64,000 nucleotides of DNA from Triglochin maritima (Eukaryota; Streptophyta; Magnoliopsida; Alismatales; Juncaginaceae): contig OY821791.1 of assembly GCA_963682175.1 (NCBI GenBank), forward strand, positions 18,814,542-18,878,541, written 5' to 3'. Under the pieces are notes generated by a model. The model saw nothing but the letters and a program-made list of their open reading frames with translations, was not told the DNA's origin and made no database searches. Below, in pieces: positions 30,552-44,000 of this stretch. The stretch's first letter is position 1; every line of letters starts with the position of its first letter. The position numbers and the translations under genes are program-made.

Positions 30552-32289
30552 TACCTATTTATAGATAACATTCAGGATTATGTCGAAAGAAGCGCACGTT
30601 CAACAGAAATTACGTATTTTATCAGTTGACCAACAAAAATTTGTGGAATAATTCATTTGTTATTATAAACCCAACGAAAATTTCAGTTTTTTCTTGATAA
30701 AAAACTCAAAAAAGAGAAGGTCAAGATTTTTTCCTCCATGAATATAGTTTTATAAAGAAAATTTTATGTTATAATGTACAAAAATTGAACTCTTGCATGT
30801 CTTTGGCACGTGGGAATCAAGCAATAAATGAAGTTGTGATTCACGTATTTGATGCATTTCAAGAATTAATTTTTTTGCAAGGGTCAAGGATTCCTTGCAA
30901 ATAAAGGGAAAAGGCCGACCCACCCTGCCTAGGATACAATGGTAAACGTGTTAAACCGGTACAGAGTTTTAGTTATACATCTAACATAAGAAAATTTAAG
31001 CTTATAAGTACATGGCTTCAGTAGTACTATTGAGTTTATGAGTTCCGATGAGTAATTAAGTTGGGTCAGTAAAACTAGATGTATTTTAGGTCGAACTTCT
31101 ACTGATTATTATATTAAATTATTATATATTTTCACCTGGTGGCATGTTAGAATGTTAATGATTTTTCAAATTTTTTTCAATTTGATTAACCTATTTAAAA
31201 CTATGTTAACATATTTAAATGAAATATTATAATGATGGTATTGCGAATGCCCTACAGAGTTATGCTTACGTACCGGTTTAATATTAAGGTTTAGAAAAAA
31301 ATCTTCATCAAATTGCGTATCACTATTTAATATTGTTCCCACTAATTTTGGGTCCTTCAAATTGAACTTAAGCGTTTGTTTATTATTTTTTGGTCTTTCA
31401 AATTCATCTTGTATGTCTATTAAAAGCCCACTATTTGTTTGTCTTTATCTCACCCGTCTATTAACACCTCTTTAAGTTTTGGTCCCTTACATCCATCTCA
31501 GTCATCCATTGATTAAAATTTCCTTTTAGTCCATGCTTTCACATTGGCTAGATAAGAAAATCACGATTCATTGGAAAAAACAGGAAAAAAAATCGAATAT
31601 CAATCTACATCTACCATCTTGAATCATATATACTAATATGATTTCCACTAATTTTTGGGCATTTAAATCAAGGTTAGTTGTCCTTTGATTAATGTTTTTA
31701 GTCCCTCAATTTGATACGAGCCATTCATTACTTTTTTATCCTTCAAGTTGACCTCAACCGTTTGTGTAAGATCCTAATCCTTGGTTATTGAGATAATTGT
31801 GTTTATGATGCCCAGGTAGAATTATGATCGTTTCTAAAAGTGTCTGACACCCCTGACTACAAGATAATTAATGAGACCAACACCGAATTGAGATAAAGCT
31901 ATCTCTGATTTTTGTGTATTAATTCAAAAACGAAAAATTACCCTTCTATTAACCTACAAGCCAGGTCTTATAGCCTTCCATGGGTGTAGAGATTAGGAAT
32001 TTAACCGACAAGGTAACTCCCTTATTCAGCAAAGGAAATAATTGGCTACCTAATTATCTAGTCTAAGGAAATAAAATTCAGGAAACTAATAATAGCAAAA
32101 GAAATAATATAACTACCGAATTCTGGAAACCTTCCATAAACCTAATTGCAAACAACTTGAATCACATGTCCAGTTGGAGGGAAACTTCCTTATGGGAGGT
32201 TGGAGGGAACCTTCCTTGCTGACTTGGCTCCAATTTTTGGAAGGTGATGGAGAATGTTCCTTTGCATGATCCAACGACTCTATCATTAA
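30552..32289. other. AT-rich intergenic region without recognisable genes
   Basis: No supported reading frame. Between about 31320 and 31760 the sequence has degenerate direct repeats built on GGTCCCTCAAATTGA-like phrases, as seen in remnants of plant repeats. 31761-32180 may include LTR sequence of the integrase relic on its right (it starts TGTAAGATCC), but no second copy is present to prove it. Confidence 0.4.
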
Positions 32290-33316
32290 AGATCCAATAG
32301 CTCTTGCATCAGTCACCCCTGGTTGGAAAGAACTTGTCCTCAAGTTTGCCTTAGTTTCACCCTTGTGTCAGAAGTACGGGCTCAGATGCTTCACATTAAA
32401 CACATCAGCGATCTTTAAATGCTTCAGCAAACACAACATGTAGGCGTTATCATTCATTTTCTAAAGTATCTCACAAGGCCCGACCTCCCGCGCTTTGAGC
32501 CACTTGTATTCTCTTGTAAAGTACTTGGAAAATGATCCCGCGTTAGGACGCCCACACAAAATCACCTTCCTACTAAAGTACTTGCCGGCGACGATTGTTC
32601 GCGTGGCTCTTGTATTTGGTGTTGTTCTCATGAAGAGCTCGCTTCACTTGTTCATGAATGTCTTGAAGGTGCATAGTCATCTCATCAGCCTTGGGGTGCA
32701 AACGATCGAAACGCGGAATGGGCGACAAATCTAGCACACTGGAAGGATTAAACCCATAAACAATTGCAAATGCGCTCAGCCTGGTGGTCTTGTTTGTTGA
32801 TCCGTTATAAGTGAACTCCGCTTAAGGCAAGGATAAGTCCCGCTGCTTAGGTTTAGTGCCTGCCAAACAACGTAGGAGATTGCCCAAACTATGGTTGACT
32901 ACTTCGGTTTGGCCGTTCGTCTGGGGATGGTATGCACTGCTGAAATTCAGACGAGTTCCCATTTTTTTCCCATAAGCTCTTCCAGAAGTTGTTGATGAAC
33001 TTGGTGTCACGATTGGAGGTAATGGAGTGACGAACTCCGTGCAAACGTACAAATACTTTGAAGTACAAATGAGCAATTAGGGTGGCATCCATTGTTTTTA
33101 CATGCTACGAAATGTGCCATCTTGGAGAACCGATCAACTATCACAAAAATGGAATATACTGCTCGTTGTGTACGAGGTAGTCCAAGCACAAAATCCATGC
33201 TAACATCGCACCACGGACCTTAAGGAATTGACAAAGGTGTATACAAACCGACATTGGTTAGGGCACCTTTGCATCGCTTACATATGTCGCACTGATTGGT
33301 AGCATATCATTCATCA
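32290..33316 (-). pseudogene. pol: Chromovirus integrase fragment (Reina-like), decayed
   Basis: Minus-strand integrase remnant in several frames. Recognisable in order: zinc-finger end CDICKRCKGALTNVGLYTPL, catalytic core [20 protein letters not shown] and [10 protein letters not shown], then LHGV.HSITS with a displaced catalytic region, YHPQTNGQTEVVN (catalytic Glu) and LGNLLRCLAG, and a C-terminal tail ending near SSFQPGVTDA. Wording of these motifs matches chromoviruses of the Reina type. It is truncated at 33316 by an LTR and has multiple frameshifts, so it is older than its neighbours. Confidence 0.8.
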
Positions 33317-33319
33317 TAC

Positions 33320-34090
33320 TGATGCTATATCCTTTATTTTACTCCAATTTTGTGCTACTCGAGGTGTTTGTTATATTTTTTTGTATTAGGTAAAAAAGAA
33401 GAGAAGAGAAGAGAAAAAACACTAGAATAAAGGAAAAATGACTGATTGGATCCGTGCCTAAACTCCAAGTCTCCAATAACTAACTCGGGTGCACTAAACA
33501 TCAACAAATCAATCCATTAAAGTTCCATATGAACAGGAGCCTGATCCAGTCAATATAGACTGCCAATTGGCAGTTATAGACTGTTGATTGGCGGTTGGTT
33601 TGGATCCAAACCTGATTAGCTTCAGCCGAGTGTTGTATTAGTATGTATGTAGTCCATCTATGGTATGGTTTTAGTCCCATACCGGGGGATTGTCCCTGGA
33701 TAACTTTTTTCGTGGCTATAAATAGAAGTCGTCCTCCTCCTTTGTAAGAACTCATTTCTTGGAGGCATTCTCTCTACTTGGAGTAAAACCTTGGAGAAGA
33801 ACTCTAGTGGAGAGATGCTACTTGTAATGTAAGTGAGCAAAAAAAAGAATGTTTTGTTAGTTTTATATGGTCTCTTTTATTAGTGAGAGATTCCTGCATG
33901 CTACTAGTGGAGAGATTCCTGCATGCTTAGTATAATTTTGTTTGTCTCTTTTATTAGTGAGTGGTGAACAGTTACATCCCCCTTTGCGGGTGAAGGTGAT
34001 GTAGAATATGTGATAATGATGAGTTCTTTTATTTGTATCATTTCATATGCTTAATGTGGATCTGTACTTGTAGCATGCTTAAACTTGTAT
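33320..34090 (+). repeat. LTR fragment, plus orientation
   Basis: Diverged LTR of the C/D/F type, the only one of this type on the plus strand. It has a dyad pair near 33553-33592 (GACTGCCAATTGGCAGT), a USE-like motif with two mismatches at 33674-33684 and TATAAATA at 33717-33724, exactly 32 bp apart, followed by CATTCTCTCTACTTGGAGTA. It faces the minus-oriented LTR at 34100-34754. Boundaries are approximate. Confidence 0.7.
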
Positions 34091-34099
34091 TTGATGGGA

Positions 34100-34754
34100 T
34101 AACAAAATATTTTTTATTGCTCACTCACATAACAAGTAGCATATTTCCACCCGAGTTTTGCTTCAAGGCTTTATTCCTAGTAGAGAGAATGATGACCAAG
34201 AGAGGAAATCAATTACAAAGGAGGAGGAAAAGTTTAATTTATAGTCATAGAAAAAGGTAACCCGAGACAATCCCCCGGTACGGGACTAAACACATACTAT
34301 AAATGGACATAAAACAACATAATCTAACACCTACCTAACCCATGAATCATTTGGAGACATTTGGACCGTAAATTTGAGGTTTGGGATAGCCAATTGGCTG
34401 TCTTTGATCGAGTCTGGATTTCGGTGGCTCGTTTTCAACTTGATTTCTTGATGTTTCATGAACCCGATTTGGTTGTTGATGTTTGGGCCCGGATCTTAAA
34501 ATACTCCTCATGACGGTGTGGAGCTTCTTGATTTGCTCATTGATCCTTTTGGTTTACATATGGGTCCTTCTCTCTTGCATCTCAGTCCATAAGTCCTGCG
34601 ATTCAGCCATTTCCTTGCTTTTAAGTCCTTTTTAATTCTCTTCTTCTCAAAACTGTTTATTCCTGATACTTAAACATAAAACTCATTATGTAGCATTGCT
34701 TAGGATAAAAAATGGAAATAAGAAACAAATATATGCATGATATTATGTCAATCA
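34100..34754 (-). repeat. 3' LTR piece of element G
   Basis: Minus-oriented LTR part ending GTCAATCA at 34754, followed by a PPT (34755-34769 on the minus strand) and G internal sequence. The USE-like motif is decayed (34276-34286, three mismatches) but still 32 bp from a TATA-like AATTTATA (34236-34243). The inner part of the LTR is missing where it meets the inverted fragment on its left. Confidence 0.7.
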
Positions 34755-34892
34755 AATACCCCCACACCTAACTTTTGCTAGTCCCAAGCAAAACAAAGAA
34801 AGAGAAAAATAAAAGAAAGGAAAAATCATTTGTAAAACAGGGAAATCCTTACTCACTTTCCTTGGAATTATGGTTGCACTTAGCACGTGCAA

Positions 34893-36477
34893 TGATTGAT
34901 CTCGTTTTATATTAACCGCAAGTGCACGATCGCGTTGAAACAGTGGCAAATACGGGTCGTCCACTGGGAGGTGTGTCGACAATTGGTTTGTTCGAAGGCG
35001 AGGGGTAAAAGATGGAGAGAAAGATGTATTACACTAATCTAAACTACAAAGCTGAAATGAAATGGAGAAGAAACAATAAAACTAAGCCCCATAGGGGGTA
35101 GAGAAATAATGTGAACATAAAAAAGTGTGTGTGTGTGTTCATTAAGCTCCTCACAACATGTAGTGCATGAAATCATAAAACTACATCCAACTTTGCCTCA
35201 ACATGAATTAAGATAAGCCTACATCATTAAAACATACAAGACAATAATTGGAATGAAGCTAAATGAACTCAAGTATAAAGACTAGACCCTACTATGCCTC
35301 CACATGAATTAAGATAAGACTACATCATTAAAACATACAAGACATTAGCTAAGGTAAAGGCAACAAGAGCACATACACTACAACTTGTGTTTCCAATATT
35401 AACTTCATCCATATCCTAACCTTATCATTCCCCATAAAATAGGTCCACTAATCAAAGCATAAGCTAAGCTTCATTCAAGAGCATTAGCATATCAAAGATA
35501 AGAGTCAAAACCCATTAGATGGTTATGGAAATCATATAAAGCTCAAGGGATAAAAATAACACACACTTAATACACTACATGATTATATCACATATTTCTC
35601 CACCCACCAAATGGGGATGGAACTACTCACACATATTTAAACTAACTACTCCAACAAAAGAAAGCATTAATACTGAAATGAAATTAATCTAAGCAAGCAA
35701 GAAATATTAAAGAAACTAAAAGAACATGAGACTAAAGAAACATGCAAGACATTGAAATTAACTAAGCAATGTAAAAACTAAAGCAAACAACAATTAACTA
35801 CAAAACTTCTATTATTACTCACTCCAAATTACAAGCAGCCCTTCCTCCACCAGAGTTTTGCTTCAAGGCTTCACTCTTAGTAGGGAAGAAGGCCACCAAG
35901 AGAGAGAGATACAATGGGAGGTGAAGAGTTCTATTTATAAGCATGGAAAAAGCTAATCCGGGACAATCCCCCGATGTGGGACTAAACCAATACCAAAAAT
36001 AGCCTAAACACATGATAACACAAGTCCAGGAGGAGGCTTAGCGGATCTGGGCTTAACCAGACCGCCAATTGGCGGTTCCAGACCGCCAATTGGCGGCCTA
36101 TAAGCTTCAGATCCCATTGGATCTTCTGGTGGCCTTTCCTTGGCGTGTTTCTTGGTCTTGGATGCATCTAACTTGTTTAGTGGAGCTCCGACCCGAATCG
36201 AATTGACAAAATACTCCCCATGATGGTGTGGAGTTTCCTGTTTTTGCTCTTAGGTCCTTCTGTCTTACGATCAGGTCCTTCTCCCTTGCATCTTGGTCCC
36301 CAGGTCTCACAATTAAGTCCTTTTTCCTGCTTTTGGGTCCTTTCATGGCTCTTCTCTTCAAACCTCTTTATTTCTGAAAACTAAACATAAAACTCGTCAC
36401 GTAGCATTGCTTAGGTGTAAGATAATGGATATAAGATACAAATATAAGCATGAAATGATGTCAATCAAATACCCCCA
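34893..36477 (-). repeat. 3' LTR of element E
   Basis: 1585 bp, on the plus strand TGATTGATCTCG to GTCAATCA, followed by the PPT at 36478-36492. It contains a TG microsatellite near 35124, paired dyads at 36060-36077 and 36081-36098, and the USE/TATA promoter at 35932-35982. Confidence 0.94.
35932..35982 (-). promoter_or_regulatory. snRNA-type upstream element plus TATA box, 3' LTR of E
   Basis: Perfect GTCCCACATCG (35982-35972 on the minus strand) and TATAAATA (35939-35932), 32 bp between them. Same arrangement as in B and F. Confidence 0.7.
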
Positions 36478-38013
36478 CACCTAAGTTTTTGCTAGTCCCG
36501 AGCAAAACAAAGAAAGAGAAAAGCAAACGAAAAACAAGAAATCCTAACTCACTTTCGTAGGAATCTCGGTTGCACTTAGCACGTGCAACAAGCCGTTAAA
36601 CCTCCTTGTCGCCAAGGAGGAGGAGTGTTGTCTCCTGAGGGTTTTCAGCGGATATACCCACAAAATCCGAACAAGATGCATTAATCAATATAGCTACACG
36701 ACTCGTTGGACTTAATTTGTCGATCATGGGACGCAGTAATCCTACGGGCCGACTCTATATAGGTAATCAGTCCACACCTAGCCTAATGAACCATTCGTGC
36801 AAGTTAAATAAGGAATTAAGTGAAAGACATGGACAACCTCAAGATCCTCAAGTGATACAAAGTGTAAGGTCCATTAAGGTTCTTATTTGCATTACCATTT
36901 TGTTTGTTTCTTTTCACATTTTTTTTCTTTTTCTTTTTATTAGTTGGAGCTTCATTCTCCCAGGGTCAGGTTTCGTGCATCATTGCCCATGAGGACTTAC
37001 ACTATCACGTACACCTTTCCCCAAATCTCCACATAGGGCAATCCCTACCACCCGTGTAACGGGAGTTCGGTCGGCGCATCCCAAGTCAGATGACTCGAAA
37101 GCACCAGGCACAAAGTCCCCTCAGACCTACTTTCCCGAGTGATAGGAGCCGTGCGAGAAGAGAGAATACCTACTCACTTATTTCTTATCTACACATGAAC
37201 CAAAACCCCTACACTACTGTCTCACCACAAGATTTAGAGGGTCCTTGACTACAACAAACTTCCTTAAGTTAACAGACACGAATTATTGACTCACTAGGTT
37301 CAGGGTGGACTTCTTTAAATGTTTGAGCACTGAAACCCTATGATTACTCACCCCCAAAGGAAAACTGGGGTGCATCCTAACGACTCGATAAATCCTAAAG
37401 CCACTGTACTAAATATCCTAATGCATCAAGTTCAAGACAATTTTGGGAGCTTTCTTTTTACTTTGCCTCTCAACGGTTTTGCACATGCTAAACACACGCA
37501 AAACCCACAAAACATTTTCTTTCGAAAACACATGAAGATTTTGAAAGAAATGTGAAAATTTTAAAGCACTAGGCAAGCAAAAGAAGACAAGTCACCCAAG
37601 GATCATGGCAAGCAGATATATCGATATTAAATGCAGCACACTAACATGACCCTAAAAATGCAAACAAAAGAAAACAAAATCAAAAGAAAAGACTCGACTA
37701 TGTATACACGTAAAACACCCCCCACACCTACTTCATGCATTGTCCTCAATGAATGCAAGCAAGATACTACATGGATTTATGCATGAAAAAGAATATATCT
37801 CACCAATGTGAAGGACATAGGGAAGATTATGGCTATGTTGATGGACACAACCCAAATTCCCTCAAAACCTGTGAGATACTAAGGAAGGGATACAAATACG
37901 TGAAAGAAATGGGGCCCAAATACTCAAGGGTTGGGGCCCACAACAATCGATGCTCATTGAAGGAGTTTTTTTAAACAAAACTATGTACAACAATAGGCTT
38001 CCATCTTCATATG
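36478..38013 (-). other. 3' non-coding region of element E
   Basis: From the end of the protease frame to the LTR. It holds the PPT (36478-36492), the second hairpin (36569-36589), the GNRA hairpin with perfect 8-bp arms (36601-36620), the coding-like tail ISAENPQETTLLLLGDKEV (about 36597-36665) and a second PPT-like tract (about 37714-37729). No gene is recognisable in the remaining sequence. Confidence 0.7.
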
Positions 38014-38030
38014 TCAAGGGACATCAAATG
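38014..38030 (-). pseudogene. Last codons of the element E Gag-protease frame
   Basis: When element F and one TSD copy are skipped, the E frame continues from 46720 to 38030 and ends with PFDVP and TGA at 38014-38016. Element F has the same C-terminal phrase (FSFDVP, TGA) near 41075, which confirms that this is the natural end of the gag-pro frame. Confidence 0.75.
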
Positions 38031-38035
38031 GGAAC

Positions 38036-39448
38036 TGTTGAACGTTTTATATTTCTACCGCAAGTGCACGGCCGCGATGAAGCGGTGGCAAGTACGGGTC
38101 GTCCTCAGGGAGGTGAGTAGTCTCTTGTTTATCCGAAATCAAGTGGCAAAAAAGATGGAAGAGATGTTATTATGCTAACCTACACTACACTACTCTAAGA
38201 AGTATGAAATGTGAAAGAAGCAAACAAACGATGAAATAAGAACTAAGCTAAGAACAAAACAAGAATGCTGGAATTTCAAGAATGGAAAACCCCTAAGGGG
38301 TGGAGTGAGTGCACACAAGCAAAGAGGTGGGTGTAGAATACATTCTTTAAGCACATGAAGGTGGTGTTTATCAAGCATAGGAAGTGTCTAAATGTTATGG
38401 CAAAACCTATCAATCTATTCACCAACTTAGTTGATTAACATTTACATATGCAAGGTGTTTATTTCAGAACCTAAACAAGCATGAGAGGTGTCTAATCATT
38501 TTGGCAAAACTCATCAAGTTGTAAATTCTATCCTAAACAAGCAAGCATACATTCATGTTTAATCAACACATTGAAATTAAAGCATTCATCCCATTCTCTA
38601 ATGCATGTATGTACATCTACTCCACCCCCCAAAGGGGATGGAACTACTCACTAAACATTACACTAATTATTAAACTATGGAAAGAAAGCATATTAAAACT
38701 AAGCTAGAATTAAAAGATGATTAAACTAAAACATGCACAACAATAAAAGAAGCATAAAACAGACAATGAAAGAAACATAAAACTTTATTGATAAAATGAC
38801 TCACATTAAAAGTAGCATCCTCCTACTTTAGTGTGTGCTTCAAGGCCTCACTTCTAGTAGGAAGAATAGCCACTTAAAATATGGAGTGATTACAAAAGGA
38901 GGTGAAGAGTTCTATTTATAGGCATGGAAAAAGCTAATCCGGGACAATCCCCCGATGTGGGACTAAACCAATACCAACAATAGCCTAAACAAACATTAAT
39001 ACACGTCCAGGAGAAAACTTGGTGGATTTGGGCCCAAATTGACCGCCAATTAGCGGTCGTGGACCGCCAATTGGCGGTCTAAAATTTCCGGATCAAGTTG
39101 AATCTTGTTCTGGGCTTTGCTTGGTGTATTTGGTGGTCTTGGATGCATCTACTTTGTTTATTGGAGCTCTGACCCGAATCCAATTGCTAAAATACTCCCC
39201 ATGATGGTGTGGAGTATTCTGTTTTGCTATTAGGTCCTTCTGTCTTGCGTTCAGGTCCTTCTCCCTTGCATTTTGGTCCCCAGATCTCACAATCCAGTCA
39301 TTTTTCCCAGCTTTTGGGTCCTTTTATGTTTCATCTCTTCAAACCTATTTATTCCTGAAAACTAAACATAAAACTCGTGACATAGCATTGTTTAGGTGAA
39401 AGATAATGGAAATAAGATACAAATATAAGCATGAAATGATGTCAATCA
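38036..39448 (-). repeat. 3' LTR of element F
   Basis: 1413 bp, plus strand TGTTGAACG to GTCAATCA, about 13 substitutions from its partner at 45307-46719 by eye. It carries paired dyads at 39041-39058 and 39062-39079, 21 bp apart, and the promoter at 38913-38963. Confidence 0.95.
38913..38963 (-). promoter_or_regulatory. snRNA-type upstream element plus TATA box, 3' LTR of F
   Basis: Perfect GTCCCACATCG at 38963-38953 (minus strand), 32 bp, TATAAATA at 38920-38913. In the 5' LTR the same pair is 46234-46224 (one mismatch) and 46191-46184, again with 32 bp. Confidence 0.7.
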
Positions 39449-41074
39449 AATACCCCCACACCTAACTTTTGCTAGTCCCGAGCAAAACAAAGAAAGAGAA
39501 CAGCATACGAAAAAAAACAAGAAATCCTAACTCACTTTCGTAGGAATCACGGTTGCACTTAGCACGTGCAACAAGCCGTTAAACCTCCTTGTCGCCAAGG
39601 AGGAGGAGTGTTGTCTCCTGAGGGTTTTCAGCGGATATACCCATAAAATCCGAACAAGATGCATTAATCAATCTAGCTACACGACTCGTTGGACTTATTT
39701 TGTCGATCATGGGACGCGGTAATACTACGGGTCGACTCTCTATATGTAATCGGTCCACACACCTAGCCAAATGAGTTATTCGTGAGAGTTAACTAAGGAA
39801 TTAAGTGAAAGACATGGGCAACCTTAACTTCTGAATGTGATACAATGTGTAGAGTCCATTTTGGTTCTTATTTGCTTTTTTTTCTTCTTTTTCTTTTTTT
39901 TCTTTCATCATTTTTTTTCTTTTTCTTTGGAGCATTTTATTGGTTGGTGTTTGATTCTCCCAGGGTCAGGTTTCGTGCATCATTGCCTGTGAGGACTTAC
40001 ACTATCACGTACACCTTTCCCCAAATCTCCACATAGGGCGATCCCTACCACCCGTGTAACAGGAGTTCGGTCGGTGCATCCCAAGTCAGATGACTCGAAA
40101 GCACCAGGCACAAAGTCCCCTCAGACCTACTTTCCCGAGTGATAGGAGCCGTGCGAGAAGAGAGAAGACCACTTATTTATTTATCTACATGGGAACCAAA
40201 ACCCCTACACTTAGGTTTCACAAAAAGAGATTAAGGACCCTTGACTACGACAAACTTCCTTATACTAACAGACACGAATTATTTGACTCATTAGGTTCAG
40301 GGTGGACTTCTTTAAATGTTTGAGTGCTGAAACCCTATGATTACACGCCCCCCGAGGGAAAACCGGGGTGCACCCTAACGACTCGATAAGACCTAAAGCC
40401 AGTAAACTAGAAATCCTAATGCATCAAGTTCAAGACAATTTTGGGAGCTTTCTTTTTACTTTGCCTCTCAACAGTTTTGCACATGCTAAACACACGCAAA
40501 AACCCACAAAACATTTTCTTTCGCAAACACATGAAGATTTTGAAAGAAATGTGAAAATTTTAAAGCACTCGGCAAGCAAAAGAAGACAAGTCACCCAAGG
40601 ATCATGGCAAGCAGATATATCAATGTTAAATGCGGCACACTAACATGACCCTAGCAGTACACACAAAAGAAAAGAAAACCAAAGGAAAAAGACTCGAATA
40701 TGCACACACGTAAAACACCCCCCCACACCTACTTCATGCATTGTCCTCAATGAATGTGAACAAGATACTACATGGATACATGCATGAAAAAGGAAAGCTC
40801 TCACCAATATGAAGTACAAAGGGACGTTCGGGGTCATGTTGATGGACACAAACCCAAATTCCCTCAAAACCTGTGAGAAGCTGAAGAAGGGAGATAAATA
40901 CGTGAAGAAATTGGGGCCCAAGTACGCAAGGGTTGGGGTCCACAACAATCAATGCTCACTGAAGGAGTCTTTTATTACACACTTTTTTTTGTTGTTTTTT
41001 TTTGTTTTTTTTGTTGTTTTTTTTTGTTTTTACAAGATATATACATCAACCAAGATATTCTCATAATCATTTGG
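39449..41074 (-). other. 3' non-coding region of element F
   Basis: Contains the PPT (39449-39463), the two hairpins (39552-39572 and 39584-39603, the latter with perfect 8-bp arms), a 63-codon frame at 39770-39579 ending in GISAENPQETTLLLLGDKEV, a second PPT-like tract (about 40716-40730), and a T-rich low-complexity stretch at 40981-41030. No further gene seen. Confidence 0.7.
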
Positions 41075-44000
41075 TCAAGGAACATCAAATGAGAACATCA
41101 AGTCATGAGGACCAGAGACTTGCCGAGATGGGAAAACTCCACTGGTACTCTGAGGTGTCATGAGGGGTGAAAGGTCAAAGCTGAAAGGCTCGAACCCCTC
41201 ATGATATTGGTTGGGTGTGGGCAACAAAGAATGAAGTTGTGTTGCCTCGCTAGGGTTTCATTGCTCATCGAAGAAAACCCTCTAACCAATAGGCGGGTGC
41301 ATCAGAATGAGTTCCTCAGGCTCATTCGATGGATGCAGCAGACATGCATCACTAAGAATGGGGCTTCTCCCCAAGTCATCCAACAAGGACCTCCCACCAT
41401 CATTTAGATCATCAAGCATAAGCTCGGTCAAAGGTGGGTCCTTGTTGGAGTCAAAATGAAGCTCAAATGGCTCAAGGGCCAAGGGACATGAGACAGAGAC
41501 ACCTTCTGGTATAGGCATATGATGAGGTGTCTCACTCTCACTAGTACTCTCAACTGAATCATGCAACGAACACTCCCTTTGAACATTCATGTTTGAGGCC
41601 AGCTCACTCTGTTGCATTGCAAAGACAGGCAATGAGTCTTCGCTGAGCCTACAAACATTCTCAACGGGTTGCATTGGTGTTAGAGGTGTTCGTTGATTTT
41701 GTGGTGCTTTCTCCAATTGGCGGATGAGATCGAGATTTAAAGGTTCATCCATGGGTTCATGTTGCCTACCAGAGTTGAACACATGAAACTCGGCACTCAT
41801 GTTACCGAATGAGAGCTTCATGAGACCATTTCTACAATTAATCAAGGCATTGGAGGTTGCCAGAAATGGTCTACCCAAAATCAAAGGTATTTGAGAGTGG
41901 GTGTTCGCAACAGGATTGGTATCGAGGACAACAAAATCGACTGGAAATATAAAATCTCCAACTTTGATAAGCACATCCTCGATAATCCCCATGGGAATAC
42001 GAATGGATCTATCCGCCAGTTGGAGGGTGATCTTAGTTGGTTTCAATTCTCCCAAGTTCAACTGTTGATAAACAGAGAGGTTGACCGCTGATCAACCTCT
42101 CTGTTTCAAGCAAAACTCTTAATGGGAGGAGGTTGACCGCTGATCCTAAATCAAGCAAAACATTGCTCAGTCTAGTGTCCCCAATCGTACACTGAATAGT
42201 AGGACACCCAGGGTCCTTGTATTTTGTGTAGGTGGGATTGGACAAAAGTGAGCTGATATTTGCAGCCAAGAATGCTTTCTTAGAAACATTGGTCTTCCTC
42301 TTGGTTGTGCAGAGATCCTTCAACACTTTGGCATATTGAGGTATTTATTGGATGACATCCAACAAGGGGATATTAACCTTTACTTGCTTAAACACCTCTA
42401 CTATCTTGTCCATGTTGTCACTCTGCTTTTTGGTTAACCTACTTGGATAGGGAGCTTTTGGCAGGTAGGTTTTCTGTTGTGCCTGAGAAGAAAGCTTTGG
42501 TGTATTACCCTCACCCTCAGCTTCTTCTTCACCACCATTCCCACTGAGGGGCTGCATAGATGGTGGTGGGTGTGGCAAGGAAATGTGATTGTCAACCTGT
42601 TTTCCATTCCTTAAGGTCACAATGGAATTGACATGGTGAACAGGTTCCTCCACATGGTTCACTTGCCTCCCCCGAGGTACCACATTCTCATTTTGCATTT
42701 GTTGTTGTTGGTACATGCGGGGGTTAGCCTCAGGCTGGCTAGGAAAAGACCCTCTCTCTCTTTCATGTACAGACTGAGCCAATTGGCCCATATGAAGCTC
42801 TAGAGATTTCATGGTCTGCTGATTTGAAGTGAGAACTTGACTTGTGGTAGACATAAAAATTTTCATTGAGTTTTCAAGTCCACGAGTCAAGGTCTCAAGC
42901 GACTTGAATCGGGTTTCCATATTATTGGAATTTGGGAAACCCGATTGATTGGTGGTTTGCGCTTGGGGTGGCGGATAGGATTGCGCATGCATGAGAGGTT
43001 GGTGTGATTGGTAAGGTGGTCTAGAGGAGTTTGAACGACCACCCGGGGCATTATTTTGGTTCCACGAAAAATTGGGATGGTTCCTCCATCCAGGGTTATA
43101 AGATGATGAGTATGGGTCATTCCTAGCTCTGTCATAGATGGCGTTGACACGCTCCATCTCAGGAGGAATGGACTCACACTCGCTCTCTACATGACCTATC
43201 CTACCACATGAATGACAAGGAACTGGAACAGATGTGGACATGTGAGGTGCACTTTGTTGGTTTTGGAGCTCAATCGAATCCATACGGCGCATTAAGGCTG
43301 CCATGCGTGCCTCAGTGGCCGTAGTGGTATCGATAGCAAATGCGGTACCCGATCTAGTCGAGTTTGCATTCGCAATCCTCGCTCCTATACTAGATGATGC
43401 AGGTGGTTCCCTCACACTCTCCCACTGCATGGTTTTCTCAGCGAGGTCTTCTAGGAAGGCACATGCCTCCCTTTCATCCTTTCCCAAGAACTCTCCTTGA
43501 CACATGGACTCAAGGAGCGTTCTGGACGGGAGGTGAAGACCCTCATACACAATCTGACAAAGACGCCACAAGTCAATGCCATGGTGAGGGCACGAGGATA
43601 GTAGCTCTTTGAACCTCTCAAGATATGCATGAAATGGTTCGGTCTCATGTTGATAGAACGAATTGATTTCGTTCCTCAATTTTTGAGTCCGATGATTAGG
43701 AAAGTACTTCTTGAGGAATGCAGATTGAAACTCATCCCAAGTCCTAAAGGAATTCGCCTAGTTGTTGTACAACCACTTCTTGGCATCATCCTTCAATGCA
43801 AAGGGGACAAGCCTAAGATGGATGGAGTCTGTGCTAAGTTGTTGCAGCTTGAACATAGCACAGACCTCCTCAAATTCCCTGAGAAAGATATAGGGGTCAC
43901 TTTTCCCAGTGAAATGAGGGAGCATGGAAATGAATTGAGGCTTAACCTCAAAATGGTTCCCATTAGCCTCTGGTAATACGATGCATGAGGGTAGAGCGGT

